A stretch of 62,068 nucleotides of DNA from Roseimicrobium gellanilyticum (GTDB taxonomy: Bacteria; Verrucomicrobiota; Verrucomicrobiia; Verrucomicrobiales; Verrucomicrobiaceae). The translations under genes were made by a program, and so were the position numbers. Of this stretch, positions 58,194-62,068 are shown one piece after another; positions within the stretch are counted from its first letter, which is position 1, and each line of letters begins with the position of its first letter. The stretch lies in contig NZ_QNRR01000022.1 in NCBI RefSeq assembly GCF_003315205.1, forward strand, positions 1 to 62,068. The letters run 5' to 3'. Under the pieces are notes generated by a model. That model was not told the origin of the DNA. It made no database searches and saw nothing but the letters and a program-made list of their open reading frames with translations.

Positions 58194-60557
58194 ATGCGAC
58201 GACTTTCGTCCTTTGCGCTGCCATTGCTGCTCTCATTCGCGGGCTTTGTCTGTGCGGCAGAACCTCCCGCCGAACACCGTGGGCCCGCCTGCGTGGGCAT
58301 CGATCCCTATTTCTTGAATGAAGTCTGGGTGAAGGTGGGGGCTCAATCCTGCTTGAAGTGCCACAAGGCCGGTGGAGACGCGGAGGATAGCAAGTTCATT
58401 TTGCAGGACCCGTCGCGGGATACCTCGGAGGAGAGGCATGCTTCCTCCCAGCACAACTGGGCCGCCTTTCGCGCCATGGCGCTCTCGCGCGAAGGTGATG
58501 GCGACGGGAAAGACAAGACCCAGGCCAAGGCCAAGCTCGACGAATCCCGCATCCTCCTGAAGGCCCTCGGAAAACTGGATCACGGCGGGGATGATGTGCT
58601 GAAATCCGGCACGCCGCGTTATCTGGTGCTGGAGCAGTTCGTGCGAACCGTGGAAGCCGCACACGAGGGTAAACCACTGCCGAAGCCCGCCATCACCGTC
58701 GCGAATGACCCGCCGTTCTTCGCAGGTATCGAGATGGTGGATAACCGTAAACTGCTGCGCCGCCTCACGCTCTCGCTGGCCGCGCGCCTGCCCGCGCCGC
58801 AGGAGGTGGCCGCGGTGGAGAAAGATGGGCTGGAGGCACTGGACCCCATCCTCGATGCAGTCATGAAGGAAGAGGCCTTCTATGACCGGCTCGCGGAAGC
58901 GTTCAATGACATCCTTCTCGTGCGCGGATATGACAATGGAGCGGAAAGCGCGCTCTCGTACGACCACTTCAGCACCACACGCCACTGGACGCAGAAGTTT
59001 GACCTCACGAAGCACGGCGATGAGAAGGCGCAGACGAAGGCTCGCTACAAGCTTGCGGATGACTATCGCGAGGCCCTGATACGTGAGCCGCTGGAGCTCG
59101 TGAAGTACATCGTGCGGAACGATCATCCCTTCACCGAGATCGTCACGGCGGACTACATCATGATGTCGCCGTACACCTCGCGTGGATACGGGATGTTTGA
59201 GGAGCTCAAGGACAAGTTCAAGAATGTCGAGGACCCGTATGAATACATCCCGGTGCGCCTTCACGCGCTGAAGAATCGCACGGGCCGCGACCACCAGTCG
59301 TCGGGGACGGGCTATTATCCTCATGCGGGCATGCTGAGCATCTTCCAATACCTGCGCCGCTATCCCACCACAGAGACGAACCGCAACCGTCTGCGTGCAC
59401 GCATGTATTATGAGCACTTCCTTGGCATCGATGTGCTGGAGCTCGCGGCCCGTGTCGCGGATGCCGCTGCCGTGACTGCGAAGTATGAGATCCCCACCAT
59501 GCAGGCCTCCGAATGCGTGGTGTGCCACAAGACCATCGATCCCGTGGCCGGTCTCTTCCAGGACTACTATAGCTTTGAAGGCGTCTTCGGTCCGCGCAAG
59601 GATGGCTGGTTCAAGGACATCTTTCCCGCTGGTTTCGAAGGTGAGGACATGCCTGCAGATCAGCGGTGGCGTGCCCTGCAGTGGCTCGGCGAGCACACGG
59701 TGAAGGATCCCCGTTTCGCCACCACCATGGTGGAGCATGTCTATCGCACCCTCACAGGCCGCAAGGTACTGCTGCTGCCCAAGGCGCTCGATGACCCCAC
59801 GTATGAGGCGAAGATGCGGGCCTATCGCGCACAACGCCGCGAGGTGGAGGAAATTGCTGGCGTCTTTGTGAAGGCGAACTTCAATCTCAAGACTGCGTTC
59901 AAGGCCTGGGCCGTGTCACCCTTCTACCGGGCCGATGGCCTCGCCACCAGTGCCGCGGATCCGAAACGTCAGGCGGAACTCGCGGACATCGGCCTCGCAC
60001 GCATGCTCACACCAGAGCAGGTGGAGCGGAAGATTGCCGCCATCTTTGGCAAGAGCTGGGGCAGGCTGATGGACAAGCAGTACTCCATCCTCTATGGCGG
60101 CATCGATTCGAAGGAAGTCACCGAGCGCGCCGTGGACCCCAGCGGAGCCATGGGCGCCATCCAGCGCACCCTGTCGAATGACATCGCCTGCAAAAATGTG
60201 GCCTCGGATTTCGCCAAGCCCGCAGAACAACGACGACTCTTCCCGAAGATCGAGCCGGATGTGCTGCCGGGTGAATCTACTGAGAAGGATCAGCAGATTC
60301 GCGAAGCCATCGTGCATCTGCATGCGGTGGTGCTGGGCCGCTATGACACCATCGACGGCGTGGAAGTGACACGCACGTTCAACTTGTTCTCGGGCATCAT
60401 CAGCGATGCCAGGGCTCGCAAGGGCCTGGAGCAGCTCGAGAACTATTCCTGCCGCGCTGAAGGCGAAGCGCGCTTCAAGGACCCCAACTACACCGTGCGT
60501 GCGTGGCGCGGCGTCGTGACCTACCTGCTGCGCCAGTCAGATTTCCTCTACGAGTAG
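58194..60557 (+). CDS. Secreted cytochrome-c-like protein of the PVC type
   Basis: 787 residues from the ATG at 58194, which gives a signal peptide (FALPLLLSFAGFVCAAE); an ATG at 58170 adds eight residues. Two heme-binding motifs: Cys53-Leu-Lys-Cys-His57 and Cys441-Val-Val-Cys-His445 (ASECVVCHKTIDPVAG). The region DNRKLLRRLTLSLAARLPAP resembles the DUF1549/DUF1592-type cytochrome modules common in Planctomycetes and Verrucomicrobia, and the late segment HVYRTLTGRKVLLLPK the DUF1585/1588-type. Pairs with a DUF1501 gene 25 bases downstream. Function of such pairs is unproven; polysaccharide-related oxidation has been proposed. Confidence 0.85.
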   Translation: MRRLSSFALPLLLSFAGFVCAAEPPAEHRGPACVGIDPYFLNEVWVKVGAQSCLKCHKAGGDAEDSKFILQDPSRDTSEERHASSQHNWAAFRAMALSREGDGDGKDKTQAKAKLDESRILLKALGKLDHGGDDVLKSGTPRYLVLEQFVRTVEAAHEGKPLPKPAITVANDPPFFAGIEMVDNRKLLRRLTLSLAARLPAPQEVAAVEKDGLEALDPILDAVMKEEAFYDRLAEAFNDILLVRGYDNGAESALSYDHFSTTRHWTQKFDLTKHGDEKAQTKARYKLADDYREALIREPLELVKYIVRNDHPFTEIVTADYIMMSPYTSRGYGMFEELKDKFKNVEDPYEYIPVRLHALKNRTGRDHQSSGTGYYPHAGMLSIFQYLRRYPTTETNRNRLRARMYYEHFLGIDVLELAARVADAAAVTAKYEIPTMQASECVVCHKTIDPVAGLFQDYYSFEGVFGPRKDGWFKDIFPAGFEGEDMPADQRWRALQWLGEHTVKDPRFATTMVEHVYRTLTGRKVLLLPKALDDPTYEAKMRAYRAQRREVEEIAGVFVKANFNLKTAFKAWAVSPFYRADGLATSAADPKRQAELADIGLARMLTPEQVERKIAAIFGKSWGRLMDKQYSILYGGIDSKEVTERAVDPSGAMGAIQRTLSNDIACKNVASDFAKPAEQRRLFPKIEPDVLPGESTEKDQQIREAIVHLHAVVLGRYDTIDGVEVTRTFNLFSGIISDARARKGLEQLENYSCRAEGEARFKDPNYTVRAWRGVVTYLLRQSDFLYE

Positions 60558-60582
60558 CACCCTCCCACTGCTTGCCGTTTCC

Positions 60583-61878
60583 ATGAGACGCGATTTCCTC
60601 AAACTCTGTGGCCTTGCCGGACTCGGCGTGGCCGCACCGATCACATTTCCCCGGGTGGTGCGCGCGGAGGAGAAGCAGCTCACTGCCTATGAAGGGCCGT
60701 ACTACGTGGTCTTCAATGCCTCGGGCGGATGGGACACCACCTACCTCATGGATCCGAAGGGTATCAATGAGATCAACCGGCTCTACAAGGAAGGAGACAT
60801 CCTCACGCACGGTGCGCACAAGTATGCTCCCACAGCGAAGCGGATGAAGGAGGGCTCGGGCATGAGCAACGAGGACTTCTACAAGGAGTTCGGCAGTGAA
60901 CTGCTCGTGCTCAATGGCCTCGACTACTCGGTGAACAACCACTCGCCCGGCGCGCGCTACATGGCCACGGGACATCTCGATAGCCTCGCGTATCCCACCT
61001 TCGCCGCATTGATTGCCGCCGCTCGTGGACCGCACTGTCCGCTCGCGTATCTCACGTTTGGCAACTACTCGAACACGGGGAACCTCGTGGCCATGTCACG
61101 CATCCCTTATCTCCCTTCGCTGCAGCGTGTGGCGAATGCGGATGGCATCGAGGGCAACGCGAAGAAGCCCTACCACGACGACTTCGTGATGGATCGTATC
61201 GAGCGCACGCTGAAGGAGCACACGGACGCGCGCATCTCGAAGGACCTGCTCCCTCGCGTGGAGCGCGCTGAAAGCATGCTCTACGCCGCGCAGCTCAACT
61301 CGAAGGCACTGGAGCGCGTGACCCCTTACATCCCTGCGAGCATTCCCAAGGAGCGCCTCTCTCAACAGGCGGAAATCGCGCTGGCTTCCTTCAAGGCAGG
61401 TGTGTGCGTCTCCGCAAACCTCACCATCGGCCAGTTCGACAGCCACGCGAACAATGATCCGGACCAGATGAAGCTCATCCCGGAATTCCTCGCCGGCATC
61501 GCCTATCTCATGCGCCGTGCGGAGGAGCTGAAGATTCGTGAGAAGCTCGTGGTGGTCATCCAGAGCGAGATGGGCCGCACCCCAACTTACAACAAAGGCA
61601 ATGGCAAGGACCACTGGTCCATCGGATCCATCATGTTCATGGGCCCAGGCATCAAAGGGAACCGCGTTCTCGGCGCCACGGATGAAAAGCAATTCGCCGT
61701 GCCGATGAATCCCGCCACGCTGGCTCTGGAGAAGGAAAAGGAGAAAGGCATCCGTGTGCGTCCCGAGCACATTCACATCGCTTTGCGTGAGTACGCAGGC
61801 ATCGCCACGCACGCCATGAGCAAGCAGTATCCACTCGTGGTCCCGGAGAAGGATCGCTTGAAGGGTCTGTGGGGGTAA
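60583..61878 (+). CDS. DUF1501-like exported protein
   Basis: 431 residues. Twin-Arg-like signal (MRRDFLKLCGLAGLGVAAPI), then alkaline-phosphatase-like fold segments: YYVVFNASGGWDTTYLMDP, LLVLNGLDYSVNNHSPGARYMATG, FDSHANNDPDQMKLIPEFLAG, LVVVIQSEMGRTPTYNKGNGKDHWS and FMGPGIKGNRVLGATDE. This is the DUF1501 layout. Invariably found next to cytochrome-type proteins as here, and probably acts with the upstream gene. Tat export suggests a folded, cofactor-bound protein. Confidence 0.88.
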   Translation: MRRDFLKLCGLAGLGVAAPITFPRVVRAEEKQLTAYEGPYYVVFNASGGWDTTYLMDPKGINEINRLYKEGDILTHGAHKYAPTAKRMKEGSGMSNEDFYKEFGSELLVLNGLDYSVNNHSPGARYMATGHLDSLAYPTFAALIAAARGPHCPLAYLTFGNYSNTGNLVAMSRIPYLPSLQRVANADGIEGNAKKPYHDDFVMDRIERTLKEHTDARISKDLLPRVERAESMLYAAQLNSKALERVTPYIPASIPKERLSQQAEIALASFKAGVCVSANLTIGQFDSHANNDPDQMKLIPEFLAGIAYLMRRAEELKIREKLVVVIQSEMGRTPTYNKGNGKDHWSIGSIMFMGPGIKGNRVLGATDEKQFAVPMNPATLALEKEKEKGIRVRPEHIHIALREYAGIATHAMSKQYPLVVPEKDRLKGLWG

Positions 61879-62068
61879 GCGCAAAGCGCATCAAAGAGCA
61901 GCTTCGGCTTCAGCCCAATGCCATGAAGGGAAGTTGGCGAGGAATGGCGTAAAGGATGTTGCGTTTGAGATGATTAAGTCTAGTTAGATAAATGGAGTCG
62001 CGGAAGTGGTTGTCTGTTTTTTTCTGAGTTGAGCGCGCAGCGTTTGCGCCGGGTGCGTGAGCGTTGTG
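61879..62068. repeat. Window end with a half-REP
   Basis: 61893-61915 (AAAGAGCAGCTTCGGCTTCA...) repeats the left arm of the REP at 57229 with two or three changes; the opposite arm is not found before the window ends. The rest is AT-richer, with a T7 run near 62020 and no gene. Confidence 0.55.

Noticed and set aside
58233-59834. Minus-strand frame of 533 codons
   Set aside because: Opposite the cytochrome-c-like gene with CXXCH motifs; composition typical of an antisense shadow.

Overview
This window (roughly 60% GC, tightly packed genes) reads as a chromosome segment of a Verrucomicrobiota bacterium, most likely a Verrucomicrobium/Prosthecobacter/Roseimicrobium-like lineage. The evidence is the gene content: an Rhs toxin cassette, several secreted sulfatases, a secreted cytochrome-c-like/DUF1501 gene pair of the kind common in the PVC superphylum, Tat-exported sugar isomerase-like and FAD enzymes, a Bat aerotolerance operon and REP-type palindromes with a RAYT transposase. 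No phylogenetic marker gene is present, so the assignment is an inference. I saw no tRNA, rRNA or CRISPR array.

Layout. 1-1734: the 3' end of an Rhs gene with a C-terminal toxin domain and an overlapping HEAT-like immunity gene. 1735-3641: a gene-poor GC-rich stretch with a large inverted repeat, then a RAYT (Y1-type) transposase. 3855-10114: a secreted acidic-tail protein and a type II secretion/pseudopilus operon (gspE, F, G, H, I, J; no secretin in the window). 10115-13433: a FixL/FixJ-like sensor kinase and regulator, plus a receiver-only regulator with two dyad repeats in front of its promoter. 13499-34879: a 21-kb, all-plus-strand block of secreted and envelope proteins: three outer-membrane barrels, three arylsulfatases, three DUF1254 proteins, two copies of an unrecognised secreted family, a HAD phosphatase, a zinc peptidase, HdeD, a cation/proton antiporter and small secreted proteins. 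34977-41929: MoxR, DUF58, DUF4381, BatA-, BatB-, BatC- and BatD-like proteins, joined by stop/start overlaps to an EF-hand lipoprotein. 41965-48943: minus-strand genes for an SGNH hydrolase, a sugar isomerase-like protein, an L,D-transpeptidase and a secreted FAD enzyme. 49179-61878: a Na+/H+ antiporter, a vWA protein, a DUF4105 protein, GlsB, an amidohydrolase, an M32 carboxypeptidase, a small secreted protein and the cytochrome-c-like/DUF1501 pair.

How the parts may work together (inference): the kinase/regulator pair stands at the head of the 21-kb envelope block and could control it; the sulfatases, DUF1254 proteins and barrels look like a scavenging or envelope-remodelling programme, and the pseudopilus operon next door could export some of the products. 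The RAYT may be the mobiliser of GTAG-headed palindromes seen at 44839-45073, 57229-57306 and 61893-61915.

Recurring sequence signals: several genes have a sigma70-like promoter whose -10 box ends 6-7 nt before the start codon, which implies leaderless mRNA; and many gene boundaries carry perfect stem-loops without a T-tract.
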